Positions 47,569 to 59,108 of a stretch of DNA of 64,000 nucleotides are shown here, in pieces. The position numbers and the translations under genes are program-made. The notes under the pieces are model-generated. The model ran no database searches, was not told the DNA's origin, and worked only from the letters and a program-made list of their open reading frames with translations. Numbering within the stretch: the stretch's first letter is position 1; each line of letters opens with the position of its first letter. The stretch covers positions 117,731 to 181,730 of the forward strand of contig CAJNYU010000613.1 of NCBI GenBank assembly GCA_905331475.1, given 5' to 3'. The DNA is from Rotaria socialis. Its lineage: Eukaryota; Rotifera; Eurotatoria; Philodinida; Philodinidae.

Positions 47569-48381
47569 ATGTTTCGTTTTTATTTTAATTGTCATCGTTG
47601 GAAACCAACACGTGATCAATGGATCTATGCAAATCGTTGTTTGCCAATCGACGAATTGAAACGCATAGATGAATATGTACTTCAACGTGATGTAAAATTT
47701 ACCCTTGTTGGCCAATTACTAATTCGTTTTCTTTTGAGTCGAGTATTCAATGAGAATATTACGTCATTTGATATCAAACGCTCGAAAGATAATCGTCCAT
47801 TTATTGAATCAAAACCATCGTTTGATTTCAATGTTTCACATCATAATAGATTAGTATGCATTGCTGGTACATTCGATGGACAAATTGGTTGTGATACAAT
47901 GATTTATCAAGGAGAACATATTAAAAAATTAAATTATAATTTAATTCGAAAAAAATTTACATTAAATGAATACGATTGTATCATGAAAAATCCATCAAAT
48001 TTTTATCGGTTATGGTGTTTAAAAGAAAGTTATGTTAAATGGTTAGGTATTGGCGTTGGTTTTCAATTATTAAGATTAAATTTTCATATTAAAACAAATG
48101 AATTCAATAGAGCGAAAGCAATTATATCGGATACAAGATTAGAAATAGACAATAAATTAATAAGTAATAATCTTCGTTTTGATGAACAAATTATATTTTT
48201 ATCAGATAATGAACAACAAATAATAACTTTATGTTTATCAACGAATAATCATTGCCAATCATTTGTTGAATTAACTATTGATGATATTCTTCGTGGTTGT
48301 ACATCATTTCATAGGAATAAAGAAGATGATTTGATATCCTGGGAGAGATTTCAAATGAAAAGACAAACAGATATAATTTAA
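47569..48381 (+). CDS. AASDHPPT: L-aminoadipate-semialdehyde dehydrogenase phosphopantetheinyl transferase
   Basis: Transfers the 4'-phosphopantetheine arm of CoA to carrier domains (fatty acid synthase, mitochondrial ACP, aminoadipate reductase). A single exon of 270 residues. I chose the ATG at 47569 because homologous text begins directly after it (MFRFYFNCHRWKPTRDQWIY); the upstream codons are hydrophobic and unlike the family. Sfp-type motifs: FDFNVSHHN (residues 85-93), GQIGCDTM with Asp109 as metal ligand, RLWCLKESYVKWLGIGVG with Glu153 and Lys157. The C-terminal ELTIDDILRG and ISWERF match the animal enzyme. The usual GxD reads GCD here. The lack of introns is notable among intron-rich neighbours. 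Confidence 0.92.
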   Translation: MFRFYFNCHRWKPTRDQWIYANRCLPIDELKRIDEYVLQRDVKFTLVGQLLIRFLLSRVFNENITSFDIKRSKDNRPFIESKPSFDFNVSHHNRLVCIAGTFDGQIGCDTMIYQGEHIKKLNYNLIRKKFTLNEYDCIMKNPSNFYRLWCLKESYVKWLGIGVGFQLLRLNFHIKTNEFNRAKAIISDTRLEIDNKLISNNLRFDEQIIFLSDNEQQIITLCLSTNNHCQSFVELTIDDILRGCTSFHRNKEDDLISWERFQMKRQTDII

Positions 48382-49802
48382 TACTCAGATTTATAGATAT
48401 TATGAAGTAAGTGGAGAGTAGAAAGAATCATACGACGATGTTGCTGATATTAAAAAAAAACAAGTCAGATGTTTATTCTAGTCTCGCAAATAAAAAAAGA
48501 CAGTTTTTTCTTAGGAATGTTGAAGGTATTCTATCAGAATCTTGTTTTTGTTGTGAATGCTTTTGGGTGCGTTTTTCTGTTGCTTAGTTGCCATAGAAAC
48601 ATATTTAAACATTGTTGGCTCTATGCTCTTTTCCTAAAACGTTTCATCTATACATAATATGCAGTAAACTTTTTTCGATTAGAGTACCTTCTTATACTCG
48701 ACTATTTCTCATCCAATGAGTAGCGCTAAAGTGTGTGTGTGTGTGTGTGTGTGTGCTTTGCGTTCTTATAAATCATCATGGCGCACCTATCAATAGAAGA
48801 AGGTTTAACCATTCATAAATAAACGACCCTAGCAATTGTGCCGTCTGAAACATTTTGATTGCCTTGATATTCATAGCTAGTTATATAAAATTGTGTCAGT
48901 ATGTGCTGATTTATCTCTAATTAAAAACGTTGAATTTGTTAATTGTTGCAAAGAAGAAAGAGAATTACAATTCAAAATCACAAAATATTTGGCAAGCCCC
49001 AATGCTTTACTCTAGTGAGAATTTAAGTTGTACCTAATAATAGATGAATTACGGTGCATATTTACCGAGATATCAACCAACGATTCAATCTCATTAGGCA
49101 GATTTCGATGGCACTTTGTTTTCATCGCTTAAAAAAGATTGATATTAACAGCAGAAAAATGATGTGCTGCGATTCATTAGGAGATGAATATGATAATTAT
49201 TATTTAAACATGATGTTCGCATAAATTTTCTCATCTAACGATACAATAAGCCAAATATTTTCTACAGCAACATCGTGAATGTGCATTGTGTACCAATGAA
49301 AGCTTGTCTCTCATCGCTACTGTTAGTTTTTTTTTTGTCATGCATGACTCTCAGTTTCAATCAACAAATCATATGGGCATTTATTTTATTTTATTGAGTG
49401 CAGAATTTTTAACGAAACATTTTCTTTTCAGACTTTGGTTTCTTTTGCATTTATGAACTTTATTCTGATATAAATGATTCTAAAATTATGCGTATGGATT
49501 TTCAACAAGTATTTATCAAAAAAAAAAAGATTTCGCGCTTTTTTCTTCTATGTATTTTTGCTGCCTATCGACTACGATATTGATTAATTTATAACAAAAA
49601 TAAAAAAATAAAAGTTTTCTGTTTTATTAATATTCTAAAAAAGAAATGAACAGAAGATTGAACTATAAAACAAATGCAAATGCAATGATATTTTTCTTCT
49701 TTCAGAACAGTGATTGGTTTTTTGCTAAAACTAAAAGGTATTCTTTTCATGGTGCTATTCATCATTGTTTACTAAGCAAATAAAGAGAGAAAATACAGAG
49801 TC
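48382..49802. other. intergenic spacer
   Basis: Includes a candidate AATAAA at about 48489 for AASDHPPT and a (GT)n run at 48731-48755. The frame at 48469-48657 is unsupported. No other feature recognised. Confidence 0.45.
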
Positions 49803-52539
49803 ATGACTACTGGCCCATCTTCAAATATTATTATTCGTTTACAAAACTTACCGAATGAGGCACGAGCTGTTGATATTGTAAGTTCAGATTGTGTTTATTT
49901 TTGTTTTTTGTTCATCGGAATCAACAAAAATCTAACTAATGAGAGAAATGATTTTTTTCTAGCGACGATTCTTTACTGGTTTGAATATTCCCGATGGCGG
50001 TGTTCATGTTGGTGAGAAAATTTCCTATAGAAAGTCGTTCGACATCATTGTTTGTGTTTATTTCAGTCGGTGGTGAAAAAGGTGATGCGTTTATTAACTT
50101 TAGTTCCGATGATGATGCCCGACAAGCTATGATGAAATCGGGCAATATTTATGGAAATCCAATTAAGCTATTTCTAAGTAGTCGATCAGAAATGCAATCG
50201 GTCATTGCTCAAGTTCGTGCTGGTCCATCAACAAAGCCAGTAGCTAACGTTGTTGAACCAAGTTATCCATCGAATGTTGCTGAACAACAAGAACCAAATA
50301 GTTCTAGTGTTCCAAAATTACCATCAGCAAATACAATATCATCGATCCTTGCAGAATTTCAAGCAAAAGCCATTCAGCAACAACAGCAACAACAACAGCA
50401 GCAGCAATTGCAGATGCAACAACAAACACCAGCAATTGATCCAACAAATGCTTTATTAATGGCTGTAGCACAAAATGGAAATAATCCATTAGCACTTCAA
50501 CAATTATTAGCTACATTATCTGAAAAACAACAACAGTCAGCTGTTGGACAACAATTTCCATTTCAAATGCCACTTATTTCAAATTCAAATAATCACTATG
50601 CACAACCAACCAACGGATGGATGGGACAACAAGTAAGAATTTTGTCCGATCTGTCATTAGAATTTTGTGATTGCCTTTATTTAGTTTCCAAATACTGTTC
50701 AATCACACCGTGCAGCTGCTCTCTTTCTTCAACAGCAACAACATCAACAACAACAACAACAACAAGCATTATTTCAAAATTATGGCCAAGAAAATAATGC
50801 CTATCAAACGACTATAACTGCTGATGATCCTTATATTCGTGTTCGTAATATTCCAGTCGGTTATAATTATTATAACATAAAACTTTTATTTTCCAAATAT
50901 AAATTAAATCTTTCTGATATGAAAATTATCAATGATCAAAATGGTCAACGAACAGGTGAAATTGTACTTCGTTTACATACCAATAAAGATGTAGCTGATC
51001 TATTATCACAAGATGGTCGTATTCAATGTTTTAATTCAATGTTAGATATAAAAAAGATAGACGAATATACATTTGCATCAGCTATAGATTCGTATATTCC
51101 AGCTCATATTAAAAAGACTCCCGGTGCAACAATAAAAAATTGTATGCGTGTTACTGGGCTACCGAAAAATTATGAACGTAAAGATGTTAAACGGTTTTTT
51201 GCTGGTTGTAATGTCACGGGTCGTCCAGGTGGCATTTTTATCGAAGCTGATACAGCTAATGGACCGACGTTTGTGGAATTTGAAACGGAAATCGATGCTG
51301 ACAAAGCATTTTTTTACAATGGAGAAAAAATTGGTAAATGTTTTTTTTCTTGTTCTGTAGAATTTTTTTTCTAATTAACCTAAAAGTTTTTCTTGCTGAA
51401 GGTTTATCAACCATTGAAATGTATCGTATGACAAAATCTGACATGGAAAACGAAATAAATTCGTTGAAACGTGGCCCGGAACGTGTTCCACGTCGGCCAC
51501 CATTGCTACATCATGAGCCAACAATGGGAAATATTCGCCCTGAAAAGAATCCACATTTATTACCAACGCCAACATCATTTCATGGACATTTAGCATCGCC
51601 TATTCAAAATTCAACATTTCCAATGGCAACAAATCAAAATCAAGATCAATCAGCTGTTTGTCTTCGTTTAAGAAATATTCCTTATTCAACAACGGAACAA
51701 CAAATCTATGAATATTTTGCTGATCGATCAATACAAATTGATAGCTGTAAAATTCTCCTCGATCGTTTTAATCGTGGTGCTGGTGAAGCATTAGTTTGTT
51801 TTCATGATGTTCAATCATGTCAAATAGCTTACGAATCAAAAAATCGACAAATTTTCTACGGGCGTACATTAGATTTACGACGCATATCCTTCTTTGAATA
51901 TCAAAATGCATCGTTGACACCTATGTTAACAGCTAATGATTTAGTGTCACCTGCAAATATCAATCAACGTTTTCAACAAGTAAATGCGAAACGTCATCCA
52001 CCGTTTTATGAACGAGACGATGATAGACGCAACGATAAACGACCCAAATGGGATGGTAATCATAATGATAAAGGTAATGTGTCTCATTGTTTCAACGGAG
52101 TATTGTATAACTAAACTTTTTATTTTTAGAACCCTATGGATTTAATCGAAATTCACCGCGAATCAATAAAGACGAGCAAGGACATGATATAAAATTATCT
52201 GACGAGAAAAAAATGCCCAATGATCGACGTTCATCAACACCACCGATTGCTGCCCCATCAACAAATCTGCCACCATTACCAACTGAATTAAATGATTATA
52301 TTGGTCGTATATTATTATTATCGAACGTTCCTTATCGTGCAACACGTGAAGAAATTCTTGATTTTCTTCGTCCATATTTGCCAGTACCTGATACACTTAA
52401 AATACGCTGTGATGTTAATGGTAAACCAACAGGTTTCGGCGTTGTGGCATGTGAAACCACAAACGAAGCCTCACGTGCTGTTACTGAACTTAACAATCAA
52501 ATGTTTATGTCCCGAAAAATTTTCCTTCAACAAAGATAA
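49803..52539 (+). CDS. RBM12: RNA-binding protein 12 (multi-RRM)
   Basis: Six exons (49803-49877, 49963-50011, 50067-50632, 50685-51333, 51402-52073, 52130-52539) join in phase to give 806 residues. RRM1 (SSNIIIRLQNLPNEARAVDI, RRFFTGLNIPDGGVHV, VGGEKGDAFINFSSDDDARQ) closely resembles animal RBM12. Gln-rich linkers follow. Then come RRM-like units at DDPYIRVRNIPVGYNYYNIK, KNCMRVTGLPKNYERKDVKR, AVCLRLRNIPYSTTEQQIYE and, at the end, GRILLLSNVPYRATREEILD to MFMSRKIFL. The Pro-rich linkers are weaker than in the human protein. Nuclear RNA binding is the expected role; targets unknown. (CAA)n/(CAG)n tracts encode the polyglutamine and may vary in length. AATAAA at about 52937. Confidence 0.93.
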
Positions 52540-53650
52540 ATACGTTACTGTTACACTTTCGTTTTTTGCTTTTTTTGTTTTATTTTACAACGACAACATG
52601 TGTGTGTATAGAACAGTAAAGTTGTAGGTCGGGTTATCCGTCCATATGTTGTACGGCGCTTTCAGGAGGAATCAAGAAAAGAAAAACAAATAAGTTAATT
52701 CCAGAGAAAAAAAATTGATACTTTTAATTGTGCTTTTCTTTCTTTTTTTCTATGTTAATTTATTTCATCATGAAAAACAAATAGAGATCAACTTTACAGT
52801 TTCCTGTTTTGTTTTCGTTTCAGTTGTTTTGTGCTAACGCACAAGTTCATATTGTGTGTCCTGTGTGCTTCTTTCTCTTTTTTGTTCTTTCATTTTTTTT
52901 TGTTCTTCGTGTTTTGTGTGCGCGAATAGGAACAATAATAAAAGCAGAGTTTGTGTGATAAGAAAAAAAACCTGATTACACTCGATGAAATGAAGTTTTC
53001 ATTATTGACTCTATGCCTGATTTGAATATTATATAATCCTTGGTCATCGATAATCAATAAACATTGATCTTGATTATATATATATCACTTACAGTCAATA
53101 TTTTCTTGCATATATTTAGTCAAGAGTAAAAAAATCGTTTATGGATCCTGTCACAAGTGAATATATGATTTATTTATTTCGAAAGTAAATAACCTTGACA
53201 GTACAAGTATTTACCGATTAAGTCCTTTTTTTGTTTCAAAAAGCATGCATATATTAATACAATTTGCTTAGAGACTGTCCGTTAGTAAGAAAAAACAGAA
53301 ATATAATATACATATATATATATAATCACTATTTTATTAAAGAAATCATGTCTCAATAATTGTATACGGTACTTGATGTGTTTGCACTCAAAAAAAAAGA
53401 ATCGAATGATTCACAGAGGTTCCCTAAGGTAGAGCGAATATTTTAGTTTGTTATTCACTATAATTGTATATAATCACAAATAATAAAAAGAAACAGTATA
53501 CAAAAAAAATGTAAAAAGACGAGGCAAGCTCAATGAACAAAAATTGCGAGATTTCAAGAATCGATGCTCATCACAGATGTGCAGATAGAAAAATGAATAT
53601 TCTGTAATTCCAACATTCTCATGCATGACAAAAAATGAAACACGATAAGA
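52540..53650. other. spacer between convergent genes (long RBM12 3' region)
   Basis: T-rich and GTGTG-containing sequence with AATAAA at about 52937, likely the RBM12 3' untranslated region. TTTATT near 53332 may be the minus-strand poly(A) signal of the seven-TM gene. No further gene found. Confidence 0.5.
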
Positions 53651-56600
53651 TCAAACTTCTTGAGAATGCTCAAGAATTTCAGAGTAACGATCTTTTTTTG
53701 AATGTTTCGCGTGAGCCTTTGGTTTTTGTGTTGTGGCTGCTGTATGATGATTATGCTTTCTTGCTCTATGAGAACTAGTTGGTTTTGTCGTTTTTGCTAT
53801 TGGCTGAGAAGATGAATGAGTTCGTTTGTGTTCTTTCGATGATGAACGAATTTCAGTTTTTACTTTTCGTGGTCGTTTAGGAGAAACAGAAGTTCGGTTC
53901 TTTTTAGAAGATGCTTGACTGGCATCCGTAGCTACGTCGACGTCACTTTCTTCTGTTGCTGCTACTGGAGATGATTGTCTTGAATGAGTTTTAGCAGGTT
54001 TCTGATTGGACGTTGTATGTGTAGTAGACGATGGTCGATGCGATGTAGATTTACCATTGGGTACTGACTTTTCTACATCTGCGTGATTTGTTTTGGTTGG
54101 TTTTGGTTTTGGTTTTTGAGTTAATGCTATTTCTTCTTCGTGATCTTCTTCGAGTCTTGTGCGTGATTTTCTTTTAGAAGGTTTAACAATTTGACGTTCT
54201 TGATCATCATCATTATCATCATCATTATCATCATCATCATCATCATCATCATCACTTGAAATTTTCTTCGACCGAGATGTTCGTTTCGTAGTACTTATAT
54301 ATTGAGGTTCGTCTTCATCGTCATCATCACTTTGCACTTTTTTCGTTGATGATATTGGCTTTTTACTAGTCTTGCCTTTCGGTAGATCTTCTGCGTCTTC
54401 ATCGCTTTGAGCAAGTTTTCTAGTTCGATCTGGCTTATGTTTGATAATATGTTCTTCTTCATCGTCATCCTCTTCGCTTGGTTCTGGCGTTTTGGCTCGT
54501 TTAGGTTTCACATGTTTTTTATCAACTTTTTTAAATACTCCATCATCCTCGTCGTCATCCGGTTCAATTTTTGGTGTTGGTTCAATTTTTTTCACTGCTT
54601 TTCCTTTGGCATGTTTTTTCTTGTTTTTCGCTTTTCGATCATCATCATCTTCTTCATCTTGATCTGATGGTTCACGTGCTTTTTTCATAAGATCCAGAAC
54701 AGCTGGATCTTTTGTAAACAACGCATCATCGTCAGGAATTGTTTTAAATATTGGAAATTGTTTACATGTTCCATAATAAAATAATTTACTTATAAAACTC
54801 CATGAATCTCGTTCGAAAATATAAAATGCTAAACATTCAAATATAATATTTGTTATACGTAATATAAAACATATTTTTAATATCAATGAAAATGTATCTT
54901 TCGTTGAATCAATACGCGTTAATATACTATTAAACATTGATACAAAATAGAATGGAAATGAAAAAAATAGATTCAATAAGAGAAATATTGTTACTAATGT
55001 TGTTGTACGACGATCACCTTGTTTTTGACGATCTTTACGTTTCGTTTTACAACAAAAAGGTGTTAATAAATTAAAGCCAATCGAAATAATTATCGGTTTT
55101 ACAATTAATATAATGAATAAAACAATAATCAACGTTTTAAATACAGATGACAAACGACCATCAACTGAACAATGATGACGACGCGAAGCTAGTCGACCTA
55201 AAACATCACCGACAATTGGCGGAGCAAGGTTCATTGCTTGATCTTTAAAAAAATTGAAAGTAAATTGTTTTTTTATAAACATAAATGTCGTAAGCAATGC
55301 GAGAAGTACGAGCCATGTAACACATAGAATAACTTGTATTAGATAAGGTTTCGTGAAAATTTTCGCCCATGTCATTGAGAGATTAAAATGACTTTGTAAA
55401 CGTTCAAGCGAGAGAAAAAGTAGAGCAAATTGCATGATTGGAATTGTTACATACATGCCTAGAAATAGAGACGTAAAATTTGATACTAGTGTAGTATTTT
55501 ACATAAAAGTCATGATCTCCTCGGAATGTGTACCGCAAAATAAATTTTTCTCTTAACCTATAGCCTGCAGAGCCTCTGCTGGAGTCGGCTGGTCTGATTT
55601 TGATCAACAGATATGACAAGAAAAACGACACACGATGATTCATGTCTCACTGCTCTGATAGCTATTTATTATGATAAATAGCAGTCAAGTTCTTCACTGA
55701 AGGTTATAATAATAATATATCTCTATATGATGATAGATATCGCAGAGCTTTTGACACTTATTATTAACAAGAAGATGTTAGAAAGTGCCAGTCATATAGC
55801 ATATAAAGTGTGTCCTTTTCAAGCAGCGAAAACAATCAGTCCAACAGAGCGAATCATAGTCTCAATCTGTTTGTAATATATAAAAATACATTCTTCACAT
55901 AAATATAATTTTTCAAGTTAAATATTCGATTTGATTCAGTTCTATTTCGAATCATACTCACGTCTACGTGAGCCCTAGATTTGAATATTTTCATTGATAA
56001 CAGACCGTGTTTCTCGAAAAATTAGTTACTGTATTGCATTTTAATTCAAATTTTTCTGTAAAAATATAAAAAAGGCATAAAAACTCATTTTTTCACTATT
56101 AGATACAGACAAAGCATTTAAACAAATGAATCATTTGACATGAAAAATACTCGTTAAGGCATTTCAATGAATCATACGGACACATTATTTATAATTTGTG
56201 TATTCTATTTTATGCAGTAAACAAAAACATCGAATACAATCATCTATTTCGTCGTTGAGACCTTAGATGTTTTAGTCACGAACTCTTAATCCTTCGAAGC
56301 TAACTAAACAACTAAAACAAACAACAAAATATACAAACCATAATTTGCCACATCACAAAGAGACGGTCCCAAACGAAAATCTTGTGCCACATTAATCATT
56401 GCTAATAAAATATATATAAGATAAAAAACTTCACAAAGAAACACATGAAAAAAAATCATATTGGTACTGGATTTGCTTTGTTTCTGCTTTTTCGAAGGTA
56501 AAAATATAACAATTATTGTTGGTATTATACATAATATGGCAACGGCCCATAGACATATAAGTGCAGTTTGTAAATAAACTTCATTCTCAGTTTCGGGACT

Positions 56601-56927
56601 AAACAATGAATCATAAAAACCTTTTGGATAAGTTTTATTGTCATGTAGATCTAGTTTATCATCGATTTTATGCTTAATTTTTTCTTTAATTTCTCCGTAG
56701 TGAGTTTTATTTTTAAAGGCATCTTTGATTTCGTGCAGATGTTGTCGAAAACCATGACGAGAGACATGATGATTTGCATCGGTTGAAGTAAAATTTTCAT
56801 GAATATATGTTGCAATATGATGTTTATTAACTTTGTCTCTAACTTTTTCTTTTACACGTTCTTTGAAACGTGATAATTTATCACGAAAACGAAACGATGG
56901 TCGATGAGGTTCAGAATCGTCTGACAT
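53651..56927 (-). CDS. seven-TM receptor-like protein with long acidic/basic tail (798 aa)
   Basis: Exons 56927-56339 and 55458-53651 join in phase at an 880-base intron. The junction puts the Cys of GPSLCDVANYG exactly 25 residues before the Arg of LSLERL, matching the C3.25 to R3.50 spacing of rhodopsin-like GPCRs, with ERL in place of DRY. A highly charged ~110-residue N-terminus (KERVKEKVRDKVNKHH) precedes TM1 (ICLWAVAILCIIPTIIVIFL). TM2-TM7 follow; TM7 is IIFECLAFYIF with no NPxxY. After TM7 come about 360 residues of alternating acidic and Lys/Ser/Thr blocks, including a run of Asp. A hydrophobic in-frame extension to 57080 exists upstream; I prefer the ATG before SDDSEPHRPSF. It may be an orphan receptor or a non-signalling 7TM protein. 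Family unassigned. Confidence 0.75.
54197..54252 (-). repeat. (GAT)n/(GAC)n codon repeat encoding poly-Asp
   Basis: A near-pure trinucleotide tract (ATC on the plus strand) within the tail of the seven-TM protein encodes a run of about 15 Asp with occasional Asn. Similar shorter tracts at 54320, 54465, 54545 and 54640 encode acidic patches, suggesting tail growth by slippage. Confidence 0.75.
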
Positions 56928-59108
56928 GAAATATGAATAGTAGAATATTAATCTAGAAGAAAACGCAGATAAAAATAACAAGTGAGCTCTTAGAAGAAGA
57001 AAAAAAAAGATCTTCTCGGCATAGCAAACACTAATTTCATTGTCGAATTCAAGGTTATAACCTGAAGTAAAAAAGATCATAAAATCTCAACATGACATCG
57101 GTTATATAACAGAAGATAATGTATGCATAGTTATGTTGATATGAGAGCAGGAAAAAAAGAATAATTGTTCGATTCATGACATATTTCTTTTTCATGTCGA
57201 TAGAATTTTTTCTTCGTTAATTCGTTTTCGTCTAATTTTGAGAGAAGTATTTTTAAGAAGGACGAAAAAAAAACATCAGATTGATGATTATTAAATTGTG
57301 AATATACTTAAGTGTCAAAGAATACTTCATTCAGGGTTGCCTTATCCATCAACATCTCATGGCGGCCACTTTTCTCTTGCGTTCTATCATGATGGCCAAT
57401 CTTTTTCATTTTTTTACTAAAAATAATATCATATTGTACAGACGACGCATCGTATGGAAGAAGAAAATAGGTTTTGATATTCGCGCATACTAATCAATGA
57501 TGTTGTCTTCCGAGGCTGTGTACGCTATAAAAAGAAACGTGCTATGCGCTGTGATATTCAATATCTAATGATGGAATGATTTCTTATTGATTACAAATTA
57601 GTGAATTTGTAATTTGTTTTACCTATAGGCTCGATAAAATTTAATATCTATGGATAAAAATAGCAAATACAAAGATGTTGGTCTATCGTACCGCTGTTAA
57701 TATAACGTTTCTTTCATATACTCTATACGATATTTGTTTTTTTAATAGAAGATCAGTGTAACATCTTATTTATAACGGACAAAACGTACGAACAATAAAA
57801 TGAATGATTAAAAAAGGATCATTTTTCTTGTCTCTGTATGCTTAGTTGAAATGAAAAGAACAAACTATTTAAGTAAATCATCGCGTAACTTCTTCGAAGT
57901 AATGTGTGTCAGCTCGAAATCTGTGTACAACTGATGCCTTTAGATATACAAATAATGATGATTTTTATCCCACCCCTATTTTTTTCCAGATCTTGACACT
58001 AAGAGTTTGAGAATCTATCTCCGACAAAATAAATGGTACGAATCTAATTGCATAGATCGTATTTGATAAACGAGCACGTCTACTAGTGACAGAAAGCAGC
58101 CAATAGATCTGTCTGTTATGATTAACTTTTTTCTCTCTTTCTCTAAATACTACAAGGACAACCGATAAGTAAGTTTAATCTACGTCGTTCGTTTTCTTTG
58201 CCGCTATATTAAAATAACGATACAGTAACTAATTCCTCACCTTGTTTTTCGTAGCCATAAATAAAAACGGCAATGATCTTATGAGTGAAAGAGACTAACT
58301 CACTCGCGTGCAAGATCATACTTTATGCGTAGTGGTAGCGTACTACTACTATCACATAGCATCGCTCGTTGCCTTCAACAAAACAACCAAGTAAAAAAAG
58401 GAGAAAGAAAGAGAAAAGAAAAAAAAAGGTTTTTTTTTGTTCCTACCAGTTATCCTTGACATAACGAGAACACATGCAGCACATGGAAGATCGATTGCTG
58501 AAAATATGTACATGCATATATATAGAAAACATTACGAGCGAAAAGTCTACCATCGAAATGAGTACATATGCCTTGACTGTTTTTCATTTTTGTTGCCTTT
58601 CTGAAAGAGAAATATCAACTATTACCAATTTTGCAATCTTTCACGCATCCTTGACAAAGAACAAAACAGCCGAAACGGGCATAAATAGATAAGCACAATA
58701 ATCCAATTAATTGTTCAAGGTTCTTTCATTTGTTCACTTTAAAAAACTACTTAAAGTTCGTATTCTCGTAAGAAGAACAGGAACGAAAGGAATGAAAAGA
58801 ACACATCACATTGAACGATTGCAATGGCCTCGGGACTCGAAATAACGACATCTATTTTAACAATTTTTTAACAGAAAATAGAATTAATTACTATGAGAAA
58901 AATACATATTTTATGTTGACAAAAATATTTAAATTTCGATAATTCTAAAAACAAATGCGGACATCAAGATTCAAAAGTGAGGTTGTTTCTAAACGACTGG
59001 CAATGCTGATGGCCAAGACATGTACACCTCTCATGAACAAGATGAAGGTCACAATGCAAATATTTTAGATAATTGATTGGAAATTTCTAACCTATTGAAT
59101 TCATATCA
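56928..59108. other. intergenic spacer between divergent genes
   Basis: 2.2 kb between the seven-TM gene and CEP41, which are transcribed away from each other, so both promoters should lie here. No convincing exon, RNA gene or repeat. The frame at 58474-58692 is unsupported. Confidence 0.45.

Noticed and set aside
54407..54667. Plus-strand frames rich in Phe, Ile and Ser
   Set aside because: They are antisense to the acidic and basic codon repeats of the seven-TM protein tail.
56304..56338. Unspliced end of the seven-TM first exon (reading LYILLFVLVV to a stop)
   Set aside because: Splicing at 56339 keeps phase and restores the expected Cys-to-Arg spacing of TM3, so the extra residues are intron.
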